Positions 11,498 through 20,400 of a stretch of 64,000 bases of DNA are shown piece by piece. The notes beneath the pieces were generated by a model. It was not told where the DNA came from, did not search any database, and worked only from the letters and a program-made list of their open reading frames with translations. Position numbers and translations under genes: made by a program. Numbering within the stretch: the stretch's first letter is position 1; every line of letters begins with the position of its first letter. This stretch comes from JBHENC01 sp046262295 (GTDB taxonomy: Bacteria > Acidobacteriota > Blastocatellia > Pyrinomonadales > Pyrinomonadaceae). The stretch lies in assembly GCA_046262295.1 (NCBI GenBank), contig JBHENC010000002.1, positions 248,001 to 312,000 on the forward strand. The letters run 5' to 3'.

Positions 11498-13081
11498 ATG
11501 CGGACGATACGCTTAATCATCTTTACTCTGACCTGTTGTGTTCTTGGAGCGACAATGCCGCGCGTTGTGAGCGGCGTTCCGGTTGCAAAGAACGAACAGA
11601 CACGGACGCTTGATCGGTTCGTTCATATTAATCCGCCGGGCGCGAATGATAGCCGTTACGCTTATGTTCCCTTCGACGTGCCGCCGGGCGTCGTCCGCGT
11701 CCATGTTAGTTACCAGTATGATCGCGCCGGTGGAGCAAACACGATTGACATCGGACTCTTCGATGCGCGCTCGAGCGGCTCCGATACCGACGCGCGCGGC
11801 TTTCGCGGATGGAGCGGCGGACGACGCTCCGAGTTCGCTGTTTCCCGCGACGAGGCGACGCCCGGTTATCTGCCCGGTGCAATGCCCGCCGGAACATGGC
11901 GCATCATCTTGGGGCTGTATAAGATCGCGCCAACGGGCGTTGATGTTTCCTTCAAAATCGGAATCGAGACGGCGGATAATCGCTCGTCGGGTCCTACTTC
12001 TGCGCCGCGCCCGGCTACTATTTCATCTGCCAGCGCGCCTGTGACAATAACCGCTGCGGCGAACGGCACGCGGCGAACCGCCGTTCTCCCGCAAAGAATC
12101 GCCGGACGCGGTTCGCGCTGGTGGCGCGGCGATCTGCATATGCACACCGTCCACAGCGACGGCGAGTGGACTATCCCGGAGTTAATCAACAGCGCGCTCA
12201 ACGTCGGTTTAGATTTCATCTCCGTCACGGATCATAATACGGCGAGCCACCATGCGGAGATCGACAGCCTACGCAACGGTTCAACGCAATTACTGGTATT
12301 GCGCGGCGAAGAGATAACCACATACGGGGGTCACACTAATGCGTGGGGGCTTCCTTCCATGACGTGGATTGATTTCCGCACGCATCCGGGAGACAACACA
12401 CGCATCTCGAACATCGCCGCCGAAGCTCATCGCGCCGGTGCGGTTATCTCCATCAATCATCCGTTCGCTTTGTGCGGCGGTTGCAATTGGAGCTATGACA
12501 TGGCAGCGCGCGACTTTGATGGAATAGAAGTATGGAATGGCGCGTGGGATATAACCGATGAGCAGGCGCTCATGATGTGGGATAAGATTTTGCAGAGCGG
12601 ACGACCTATCACCGCCATCGCGTCCAGCGATTCGCATCGTCTCGGTACTCCTATCGGCCTGCCGACGACGCACGTTGCCGCGAACGACTTGTCGCAAGTC
12701 GCGCTATTGAATGCTATTCGTCAGGGGCACGTTTACTTGACGGGCGAAGCTGCGCAACCCGTCGTCAGTTTTGAAGCTGAAGTGGTGACGGGCACACGCC
12801 GCGCGCGTTCAATTAGCGGCGATGAGATTCGCTTGAGCGCGCCCGGTACGATAAGGTTTTTCATCACCGCCGAAGCCGCTCCCCCCGATGCGATGATTTC
12901 ATTAATCTCGAATGGGAATGTCTTACGTCGTCTCACGGCAGCGCCGGATGCTCGCCCGCAAGTGGTCGAAATAGAGTGCCGCCAAGATTCGTATTTCCGC
13001 CTTGAGGTTCGTGACAAAGCAGGAATGATGCTCGCCCTGACCAATCCTATTTACGTAAAAGTCGGAACGGACAAACGCTAG
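11498..13081 (+). CDS. Secreted PHP-domain metallohydrolase, CehA/McbA-like
   Basis: Exported 527-residue protein: a signal peptide (about 1-27), a beta-rich N-terminal region, then a PHP (polymerase and histidinol phosphatase) domain. The metal ligands start at GDLHMHTVHSDG (H214, H216), followed by VTDHNT, INHPFALCG, and SSDSHR. CehA/McbA-type proteins are trinuclear metal phosphoesterases or esterases; the natural substrate here is unknown. The ATG at 11498 is chosen because GGAGGAG lies 4 nt upstream and a signal peptide follows directly; longer readings run back into the GH92 gene. The setting among phosphatases suggests a phosphodiester role (inference). Confidence 0.82.
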   Translation: MRTIRLIIFTLTCCVLGATMPRVVSGVPVAKNEQTRTLDRFVHINPPGANDSRYAYVPFDVPPGVVRVHVSYQYDRAGGANTIDIGLFDARSSGSDTDARGFRGWSGGRRSEFAVSRDEATPGYLPGAMPAGTWRIILGLYKIAPTGVDVSFKIGIETADNRSSGPTSAPRPATISSASAPVTITAAANGTRRTAVLPQRIAGRGSRWWRGDLHMHTVHSDGEWTIPELINSALNVGLDFISVTDHNTASHHAEIDSLRNGSTQLLVLRGEEITTYGGHTNAWGLPSMTWIDFRTHPGDNTRISNIAAEAHRAGAVISINHPFALCGGCNWSYDMAARDFDGIEVWNGAWDITDEQALMMWDKILQSGRPITAIASSDSHRLGTPIGLPTTHVAANDLSQVALLNAIRQGHVYLTGEAAQPVVSFEAEVVTGTRRARSISGDEIRLSAPGTIRFFITAEAAPPDAMISLISNGNVLRRLTAAPDARPQVVEIECRQDSYFRLEVRDKAGMMLALTNPIYVKVGTDKR

Positions 13082-13086
13082 GATAC

Positions 13087-14445
13087 TTAATGCGCGGCAA
13101 GCCGGAACATTTTCGTTTCGCCCGCCGCAAGCGATGACTCGGGTTGTGTTTGCAGTGGCAGCGTGCGGGGCTGATAATTTTGGTCGAGCATTAAGGCGCG
13201 CACTACTTTGAGATGGTTGCAGCGTCTCTCTGTGGCAACTTTTGGTGTAGCCTCGCAACGCGCCGTGATCGTCTCAATCGCAGCGGGCGAAACGTCTTTC
13301 GGTAAGCGCACAGCCGTTCGGAAATAACCGCTGCGGTCTATACGCAAACGCGCATCATTCATATCCGTCGCAAAGATTTTCGGCTGACCGGCGATCTTCA
13401 CGTCAAAGGCGATGGCCGTTCCTGCTTGCTCCGACGTAGCTTCTATGTAGAGATACTCGCGCGGATCGGCGATGGTGTTAATGTCTGTCGGCGTATCACT
13501 GATGCGCTTCTCGCGTAACAGTTCTTCAGCCATGACGCGGTAAGTTTGCGGATACGTATCCATCACGCTCTCGCGCGTTGCCGTCTCGAGGCGGGCGCGA
13601 ACGGGCAGGGGAGCGAAGCGAACGGCGGAAGTTGCCAGATCGGAAAAGTTGTTGTTATCCGAAGCGACGGCGAGCAACGGATGATTCCCATTGGCGCGCG
13701 AGCCTGTAAAAAATTTCGTCTCGTGCCTGACGCCCTGATAAATCTCTTCGACGATCTTTTGATTGTGCGCGCGGAATTGATAGACCCATTCGATGTCCGT
13801 CCCGCGACCCCAGCGCGAGAGCAGCGCGGCGGTCTGCGTGCCGCCGTCTTCATTCGTGAAGATCACCGTGTAGCGCACAAGCAGGTTGCCTCCGGCTTCG
13901 TGCAGGATTTCGTAGTACATCACCAGCGGAATGTCTGTGAAATGGTCTATCGTATTGGCACGCGCATAAAGGAAGGGCGCATGAGCCAGAGCCAGCAAAT
14001 CTTCATCCGAATTGTTTGTTCCGCGCGTTAGCGGAAGCGGGCGCAAAGACTTTACTTCGGCACGTTGCGCTTCCTTAGCCGAACGCGCTTTATTGAGCGT
14101 CACGGAAACCGTGTGCTTTCCTTTGTCGAGGCGTCCGAGCATGACGCGATAGGCGGATACTTCGTCGCCTGCCCAGAGCAGCAAGTCCTGCTGGTACACG
14201 CCGTCAACCGAAACCAACAGCGCGGCGGCTTCCGCACCCTCGCGTGCCCATGATGCGCCGGGAGAGCGTGCTTCGATTTCGAGGCCGACTTCCATATTCT
14301 CCGGCAGATTGAAAGTCTCCGTCACGAGCGGCGGCGGCGAGATATTCTGCGCCGCTGCCAAGTGAATTCCCGGCGTGCTCGGCGACGTGTAAAAGAGAAG
14401 CAATAGAAGCAGCGAGAAGTTGAAAAATTTTAGAGTAGTTTTCAT
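13087..14445 (-). CDS. Secreted protein of unknown function
   Basis: I do not recognise the family. The product is about 452 residues with a signal peptide (hydrophobic run FNFSLLLLLLFYTSP, cleavage near LAAAQN) and otherwise soluble, beta-rich sequence with no Cys-rich or catalytic motif I can name. Conserved-looking stretches are ALAHAPFLYARANTIDHFTDIPL and LLSRWGRGTDIEWVYQF, suggesting a lectin-like or carbohydrate-binding sandwich. The ATG at 14445 is used; a TTG lies two codons before. It converges on the PHP-domain gene (5 bp between stops) and backs onto the first cassette block. Confidence 0.6.
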   Translation of the reverse strand: MKTTLKFFNFSLLLLLLFYTSPSTPGIHLAAAQNISPPPLVTETFNLPENMEVGLEIEARSPGASWAREGAEAAALLVSVDGVYQQDLLLWAGDEVSAYRVMLGRLDKGKHTVSVTLNKARSAKEAQRAEVKSLRPLPLTRGTNNSDEDLLALAHAPFLYARANTIDHFTDIPLVMYYEILHEAGGNLLVRYTVIFTNEDGGTQTAALLSRWGRGTDIEWVYQFRAHNQKIVEEIYQGVRHETKFFTGSRANGNHPLLAVASDNNNFSDLATSAVRFAPLPVRARLETATRESVMDTYPQTYRVMAEELLREKRISDTPTDINTIADPREYLYIEATSEQAGTAIAFDVKIAGQPKIFATDMNDARLRIDRSGYFRTAVRLPKDVSPAAIETITARCEATPKVATERRCNHLKVVRALMLDQNYQPRTLPLQTQPESSLAAGETKMFRLAAH

Positions 14446-14536
14446 TTGCAAAAGAAATTTGGATAGGAAGTATGCGCCTCGATATTCATAAACTCATACG
14501 GATAGATGGATGACGCCCGCGTTAACCGGGCAGCGC

Positions 14537-14610
14537 ATTCAACGCCGGTGCAGTCAAGTTGACGATGAAAGCCAAGTTAACTTGCGCTCCCATTGAATGA
14601 GATGTTAGGC
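14537..14610 (-). mobile_element. attC-like recombination site (cassette block A, site 1)
   Basis: Read on the minus strand, this 74-bp element begins with GCCTAAC (R'' box), ends with GTTGAAT (R', fits GTTRRRY) and folds through CAAGTTAACTTG pairing with CAACTTGAC. It starts 12 nt after the stop of the PIN-like gene, as expected for a cassette whose gene precedes its attC. Confidence 0.55.
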
Positions 14611-14622
14611 ACAACCGTAGTA

Positions 14623-14943
14623 TTAGGGAAAATCTATCTCTACATAACTACCATGATGAAAATTATCTATTGACTGAATAACCAGCGCAACATTCCTATG
14701 AATCCGAGGCCGATTCGTCGTTAGCAAAACAACTACACTGATTCTCCGACCTGAAAGACTTTGCTGATAGCGAAGATTCTGATCAGTTGTAATAAGAGCC
14801 TCAAACCCTTCTGCCTCAGCTTGAGTCGGCAAGTCGCCATTCTTGAGGGTGCTCCATCCTTTTTCATAGGCTGTCTCGACCATGTGGTTCGGTAGATGGT
14901 TCCGTAAAGGAACCGGCGTTCCTTGGTCAGATAATATCTTTAT
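14623..14943 (-). CDS. DUF5615 PIN-like toxin candidate, apparent ATA start
   Basis: PIN-like nuclease-fold protein of the DUF5615 family, usually the toxin partner of a DUF433 antitoxin. The first ATG (14883) gives 86 residues and loses the first conserved acidic residue. The frame stays open upstream to the codon directly after the DUF433 stop and restores the family N-terminus KILSDQGTPVPLRNHLP with Asp6. The position where relatives have Met is ATA. Downstream, GWSTLKNGDL and ITTDQNLRYQQSLSGR are typical of the family. Either a rare ATA start or coupled initiation is used, or the toxin is disabled. It is the distal gene of a two-gene cassette. Confidence 0.7.
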   Translation of the reverse strand: MKILSDQGTPVPLRNHLPNHMVETAYEKGWSTLKNGDLPTQAEAEGFEALITTDQNLRYQQSLSGRRISVVVLLTTNRPRIHRNVALVIQSIDNFHHGSYVEIDFP

Positions 14944-15174
14944 CTATGCAGCCTGAAGATCGGATTTGAGACTTTGAATCGTATATTCAAGGACGGCCTC
15001 TACTTGTTCTTTAGACACCCCGGGAAACCACAATAAAAAGTCATCAATAGAGGCTCCGCCTTCAAGATTCTCAAAGAGCGCGATTACAGGTACACGAGTA
15101 TTGCGGAAGACCCATGAACCGCTAACCTTTTCCGGGTCTCGCTCTACAGCAGGACATGAAGACCAGTCAATCAT
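14944..15174 (-). CDS. DUF433 family antitoxin-like protein
   Basis: Small DNA-binding-like protein of 76 residues with the DUF433 pattern: DPEKVSGSWVFRNTRVPVIALFENLEGGASIDDFLLWFPGVS followed by a helix ending in EAVLEYTIQSL. Proteins of this kind are encoded directly before DUF5615 PIN-like proteins and are taken as their antitoxins. Here the stop codon touches the first codon of the PIN-like frame with no gap, implying translational coupling. It lies downstream of the attC-like site at 15223-15324. Confidence 0.82.
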   Translation of the reverse strand: MIDWSSCPAVERDPEKVSGSWVFRNTRVPVIALFENLEGGASIDDFLLWFPGVSKEQVEAVLEYTIQSLKSDLQAA

Positions 15175-15222
15175 GAGGGAACGATACTGTCTTAAACCGA
15201 TGAAGGCAAGAGTGTTTTCTGC

Positions 15223-15324
15223 ACTTAACGCTCGCCATCACCCGCCGCACACAACTCAACAAACATTCAAGCCTTGCGGATGAAAGCCGCGTTATTCGCG
15301 GTCGGCTGCACGGCGTTGTTATGC
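15223..15324 (-). mobile_element. attC-like recombination site (cassette block A, site 2)
   Basis: Minus-strand reading starts GCATAAC and ends GTTAAGT, with inner arms CGCCGTGCAGCCG and CGGGTGATGGCG that pair imperfectly. It begins 4 nt after the TGA of the MerB-like gene and precedes the DUF433 gene. It shares the GCATAACAACG...CGGGTGATG pattern with the sites at 41594, 43562 and 50229. Confidence 0.68.
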
Positions 15325-15328
15325 GGCA

Positions 15329-16018
15329 TCAACGTGGCAAGCGCCAGAACTCTGATGTAAAGCCAATTTCGGAGAATAATGCTTCCGCCTCGTCAATGGT
15401 TCGCCTCCTCCATTCCGGCTCTCTGCGGTCTGGACTGTACCATGACTGCGCCAAACGATTGCACTTGTCCAAAGGGATAATCTCACCTCGCGGCAGATTC
15501 CAATCCGCGCACCACTTCTCAATATGCTTTTCTGACCAGAAGAGCAGCATCGTCTTTCAATTGAAAACTATGTCATCCCACCAATGCGCCGCAGGAATAG
15601 CGAAATGCGCTAACCCATGCGCCTCTTCAAGCGAGCCGTTCGTAACCTTCAAACTCATCGCCGTGCTACAACAGCCGCATGAAGCCTCGATGGTAGCATC
15701 CTGCTTCAGCATCGCAGGGATGCCCATCGCATCCCAGATGCAATTACCGTAGTAGGAGCGGTCTTCCACTTTGACGAGGAAAGGTGTGGGCACGGCTGAG
15801 AATGGGTTCGCCATCAGAATCTCACCGCTCGCTTTCTGCAAGACAAGGATGTGTCCATCAGCGAGACGCTGGAAGGAAGCTCTGACCTCATCCGACGAGC
15901 GCGAGAGAGCGGCCAATGTTTCCGCTATAGTCGGGGGCAGTCCTTCACGCATGACACAATCATAGACATAGGAGCGAACTACTTTATCGAAAGCGATCTG
16001 TTCTTGTTCAGTGTCCAT
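15329..16018 (-). CDS. MerB-like (organomercurial lyase family) protein with in-frame TGA; candidate selenoprotein
   Basis: 229 residues if TGA at 15557-15559 is read through. The N-terminal winged-helix-like part (about 10-60) and the core match the alkylmercury lyase family. NCIWDAMGIPAML supplies Cys93 and Asp96, aligning with MerB Cys96 and Asp99, and SCGCC matches the further Cys region. Residue 154, encoded by TGA, falls in WWDDIVFN-x-KTMLLFWSE, where relatives have the second catalytic Cys (Cys159 of MerB). The 75 codons after it stay open and conserved to FWRLPR. The ATG at 16018 follows GGAGG by 7 nt. Either selenocysteine insertion or a recent nonsense mutation explains the TGA. It sits in an integron-type cassette. 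Confidence 0.72.
15525..15546 (-). promoter_or_regulatory. SECIS-like hairpin downstream of the in-frame TGA
   Basis: On the mRNA strand, TGCTCTTCT (15546-15538) pairs with AGAAAAGCA (15533-15525) with one C-A mismatch, closing a GGTC loop (15537-15534). The loop starts 19 nt after the TGA. Bacterial SECIS elements such as that of E. coli fdhF place a GGUC-containing apical loop at nearly the same distance. It lies wholly within the coding sequence, as bacterial SECIS elements do. Confidence 0.5.
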
Positions 16019-16042
16019 ATTCAAACCTCCGAATCACCTGAC

Positions 16043-16156
16043 GCATAACGGCTGAGATGACGTGGGGCGAAACCGCCGCCACGCAACTTCGAGTTTAACG
16101 GACAACTTCGATAACAAAGTCGCTGTTTCGCCCTCACGTTCATTGAATTGTTCGAC
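16043..16156 (-). mobile_element. attC-like recombination site (cassette block A, site 3)
   Basis: Minus-strand element of 114 bp from GTCGAAC to GTTATGC, with inner arms GTGAGGGCGAAAC and GTTTCGCCCCAC. It is alignable end to end with the sites at 39909-40020 (opposite orientation) and 40625-40740, including the shared interior CAGCGAC...GTTGTCCGTT. It separates the GNAT gene from the MerB-like gene. Confidence 0.65.
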
Positions 16157-16197
16157 ATCGCGTTTAATTACAAATCTAGCTTTGTAAAAACTCAAAA

Positions 16198-16752
16198 TTA
16201 ACCTTGCCATTCGTTTTTCAAAAGACCGTAGAAAAGCGAATCTTGAACTCCGCCGCCGACAAGCCATCTCTCTCTTAAATATCCTTCCTTCCGAAAACCA
16301 AGACGCTCCAGCACTTTGATTGATGAAATGTTTTGCGGGTCAACGTCCGCTTCTAACCTGTTTAAGTTGAGATTGCCGAAACAAAAATTAAGAAGTAATG
16401 TTAGAGCCTCTCGCATATAACCATTTCCCCAATATTCACTTCCCAAGGCATAACCTATTTCAGCACGTCGGTTGTCCGCGTCAACGTGAAAGAGAGTGCA
16501 AGTCCCAATAACGCAATCGTCCGCTCGTCGCGCAACTCCCCACTGAAACAGAACGCGCTTTTCAAAATAGTTGTGTATTTCCTCAAGTAATTTTTCCGCT
16601 GCGGCAGTATTTTCAAGCGGCAACGAACTCCAATAGTGCATCACTTTAGGGTCAGAGAAAATAGAATAAAGAGAATTAACATCATCAGCCGTCAGCCACC
16701 GAAGCCGAATCTGTTCCCCGTTAATGGTAGGAAGAATTTTTGTATCAAACAT
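16198..16752 (-). CDS. GNAT family N-acetyltransferase (RimJ/RimL-like), cassette gene
   Basis: Cytoplasmic acetyl-CoA-dependent acetyltransferase of 184 residues, full length for the family. Recognisable parts are the opening IRLRWLTADDVNSLYSIFSDP, the central GYALGSEYWGNGYMREALTLLL (acetyl-CoA pyrophosphate loop) and the terminal NISSIKVLERLGFRKEGYLRERW. Relatives acetylate protein N-termini or small molecules, including some antibiotics; the substrate cannot be told from sequence. It is followed by an attC-like site 41 nt after the stop and is AT-richer than its non-cassette neighbours. Confidence 0.85.
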   Translation of the reverse strand: MFDTKILPTINGEQIRLRWLTADDVNSLYSIFSDPKVMHYWSSLPLENTAAAEKLLEEIHNYFEKRVLFQWGVARRADDCVIGTCTLFHVDADNRRAEIGYALGSEYWGNGYMREALTLLLNFCFGNLNLNRLEADVDPQNISSIKVLERLGFRKEGYLRERWLVGGGVQDSLFYGLLKNEWQG

Positions 16753-17478
16753 AGATTAATTTTAACAGCGAAGATGTCGAACACTTTTATAAGCTTCAGG
16801 GATCCGATCATTATTATCATCGTTCTCGACGAAGGCGGGCACGGCGGCGCTCAAAGTACGGCAATTCATACGCGATTACAAGCATTAGTTTGTGTTAGGA
16901 ATTTGATAAGGAGCGCACGACGAAAGTCCCGGTTGGTTGCGGGTCGCAAATGAGGAAATTCGGGTCGAATAAAAATTCTTCTCTTGACGGTAAAATGTAT
17001 GCTATCATCTCGCCAAATTTGAATGCACACGTGTTCAAAAGATTGAAAATGTAAAAACATCTGGTGAGGCTCGTAAATTGTCGTAGCGAGCCGAAAACGC
17101 GCTAGAGTTTTATTTCCCTACCTGATAAAAGAGCTGTCACGAAGAGTTGATGAAGATTCAATTTTATGGCAATTCGAGTTTAGCCGCGCTGTAACTTACC
17201 AAAGTTAAGCTACATTCTCGAATTAACATAATTGAGTCGCCGGTAATAAAGCAGAGAAGCTTTCTGTCATCCCGAATGAATCAGCGGTCACAGCGTTTGT
17301 CTAGCGCGCACGGCGAAGGCCGCCCGGGTTATATCAGCGGCAAAGAACCGGCACCGCTTTTCCTTTATCGTACAAGGGGACGCGCATCTGCAAGGAAGTG
17401 ACTTCGTTCAACTGCGGTTTCCGCACAAATCGAGCCGTTTACTGCACACAAACATCAAAGCTTAAGGAGTATCCCCCT
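16753..17478. other. Intergenic region between cassette block A and a TonB receptor gene
   Basis: No convincing coding sequence or RNA gene is seen in these roughly 725 bases. It should hold the promoter of the rightward TonB receptor gene, but I found no -35/-10 pair with acceptable spacing. Local inverted repeats exist (TAACTT with AAGTTA near 17190), with no clear role. No integron integrase gene or attI site is present at this edge of the cassette block. Confidence 0.5.
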
Positions 17479-20400
17479 ATGAAGGCACAGGCGTATATCG
17501 TCCGCACATTCGGATTTCTGCTGTTCACATTTTTTCTGCTGCTCGGCAGCGTCACAACCGTTCACGCACAATTCGATACGGCGACCGTGCTCGGAGTCGT
17601 CAACGACACGAACGGCGGTGTCGTGCCGAACGCGACCGTGACGCTGAAGAACATTCAAACCGGAACCGTTGCCACCGCCAAGTCGGATGAGAGCGGCAAT
17701 TATCAGTTCACCGGCGTCAAGATCGGCACATATCAGGTGACGGCTGAAGCCACCGGCTTCTCGACCGCCGTCACGGATAATGTCGAAGCGACCGTCAATG
17801 CTCGCCAGCGTATTGACCTGACGCTTTCGGCAGGCGCGGTGACGGAAACCGTCAACGTCTCGGCGGCGTCGCCGCTGCTCGAGTCGGCTTCCAGCGAACG
17901 CGGGCAGGTTATCTCGCGCGAACAGATCGTCAATCTGCCTTTGAACGGTAGAGCTTATGCCGACCTTGCGCTGCTCAGTCCCGGCGTCCGCAGGTCGAAT
18001 CTCAATAACAATAGCTCCGGCGGGCGCGATGCTTCGTTCAACGTCAACGGCCTGCGCAGTTCGCTGAATAACTTCGTGCTCGACGGCGTTGATAACAACT
18101 CTTACGGCACGAGCAATCAGGGTTTCTCGAATCAGGTCGTGCAAGCTTCGCCGGATGCCGTCGCCGAGTTTAAGGTGCAGACGGATAACTACAGTGCCGA
18201 GTTCGGGCGCGCGGGCGGGGCGATCATCAATACTTCGATCAGGAGCGGCACGAACGAATTTCACGGCACGCTTTACGACTTTATTCGCAACACGAAACTG
18301 AACGCGACGGGTTTCTTCAAACCGCGCAGCGGCGAAAAGCCCGTGCTGATTCAGAACCAGTTCGGCGGCACGTTCGGCGGCCCCATCTCGATTCCGGGTC
18401 TGTATAACGGCAAAGACCGCACCTTCTTCTTTATGGACTACGAAGGCTTCCGCCGCATCACCAGAGCGCCGGACTTCGCCGTTGTCCCGACGCTCGAACA
18501 GCGGCAAGGCATTTTCCGCACCGCGACAGGCGCACCGCTTCCGATTCGCAATCCTTTCACCAATGTCGTGTATTCCGACGGTATCATTCCGCGAGACCAG
18601 ATTACGGCATTCTCGCAATTAGTCTTTGCGCAACTGCCTGCGCCAAACCGTACATCGGGCGTGCTCGGCATCGCCGAGAACTTCGTCAACTCTCCGCGCA
18701 GCAAATTCTACAACGATAAAGGCGACGTCAAGATTGACCACACGATTAATACGCATCTGACAGTCTTCGCACGCGGCTCGATGCGCAAGGTCAACAACTT
18801 TGAAGCGCCAGTCATTCCGCTGCCTTTAGGAAGCCCCGCCAATGCCAATGTACGCATCCTTAATCAACAGCTTGCAGGCGGTGTGACGTATACGACGGGT
18901 TCCAATTCCGTGATCGAATTTCGCCTCGGCATCTCGCGCTCGCAAGCGGGCAAAACGCCGCCCGGACTCGGCAGCGCCAACGCCCGCCAAACCTACGGCA
19001 TCACGGGGCTACCCGAAGACCCGGCGCTCGCCGGCGGCTTGTACACGCAGCAAATCACGGGCTTTGTTCAGTTGGGACGACAAGAAAGTAATCCGCAGTA
19101 TCAGAATCCGACCGTCGTTAACCCGCGGATCAACTATTCATTTCTCATTGGTCGTCACAGTCTCAAAACGGGCTATGAATATCAAAGCATCCACACCGAT
19201 GTTCAGGATGTCCAACCGTTGTATGGGACAGACACTTACGGCGGACAGTTCAGCCGTCCTGCGGGCACCGTCACACTGCCTAACGGAACCACCGCCCCCC
19301 GTCCCGACGCGAGCAATAACTTTAATGTTGCCGATTTTCTCTTCGGCGCGCGCTCGCAATATAGGCTTACCAATCCGTTCATCGCCCACTATCGCCAGAG
19401 TATGCACTTCGCGTACATTCAGGACGACTTTAACCTGAATCAAAAGCTGACGCTGAATCTGGGGCTTCGTTACGACTTCGCAACGCCGCAGTACGAACGC
19501 GATAACCGTCTCTCGAACTTCGACCCGACGACCAATACGATTCTACTGGCGCGTTCCGGTTCGCTTTATGACCGCGCGCTCGTTGACCCGGATCGCAACA
19601 ACTTCGGCCCGCGTCTCGGCTTCGCCTATACACCCACGCCGCGCACTGTGATTCGGGGCGGCTATGGCCTCTCTTACGTCCACTTCAACCGGCTCGGCGG
19701 CGAAAACCTTCTCGCCTTAAACGGGCCGCAGGTCGTCGGCGCGACCGTCTCACAGAGCCTGCCTTCAGCCACCAATCCGATCTGCACCGGCAACAATTTC
19801 TTAGGCTGTTTCCGCCCGACCCAAGCCGGTTACCCGACCGGCCTTGTCGACCCTGCGACATTCACGCCGCTGACTGCGCGCATCAATTACACGCCGCGCG
19901 ATACACGGACGACTTACGTGCAGAGCTACCACGTCTCCATACAGCGCGAACTCGTCCGCAACCTTCTGCTAGATGTCGCCTATGTCGGTAATGTTACTCG
20001 CAACCTGATCATCCTCGGGGATTTCAATCAGGCGCGTCCGAACAACGCGACCGACCCGGCAGCGGGAACGCCTTTGCAGGCGCGCCGCCCGATTCCCGGC
20101 TTTTCGTTTATCCAGTCCTCTTTCGCGGGCGGCCGTGCGAACTATAACGCACTGCAAATCAAACTCGAACGCCGCTTCTCCAAGGGTCTCTTTTTTCTTA
20201 ACTCGTTTACCTTCTCGAAAGCGATTGACAACGCGCCCGGACACCTCGAGACCAGCGCCGGTGATAATTCGCGCATCAACATCCGCAACCTTGCGAGCGA
20301 GCGCGGGCTATCGCTCTACGACCAACCCGTTAACAACACGACGAGCGTCGTCTTCGATCTGCCGTTCGGCAAAGGGCGTCGCTTTGGCAGCAATGCTCCG

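Noticed and set aside
16198..16752. GNAT cassette gene considered as an aminoglycoside-resistance enzyme
   Set aside because: Motifs are of the general RimJ/RimL type; nothing specific to antibiotic acetyltransferases is visible.
16983..17010. TTGACG followed by TATCAT upstream of the first TonB receptor
   Set aside because: The spacer is only 13 nt, too short for a sigma-70 promoter.
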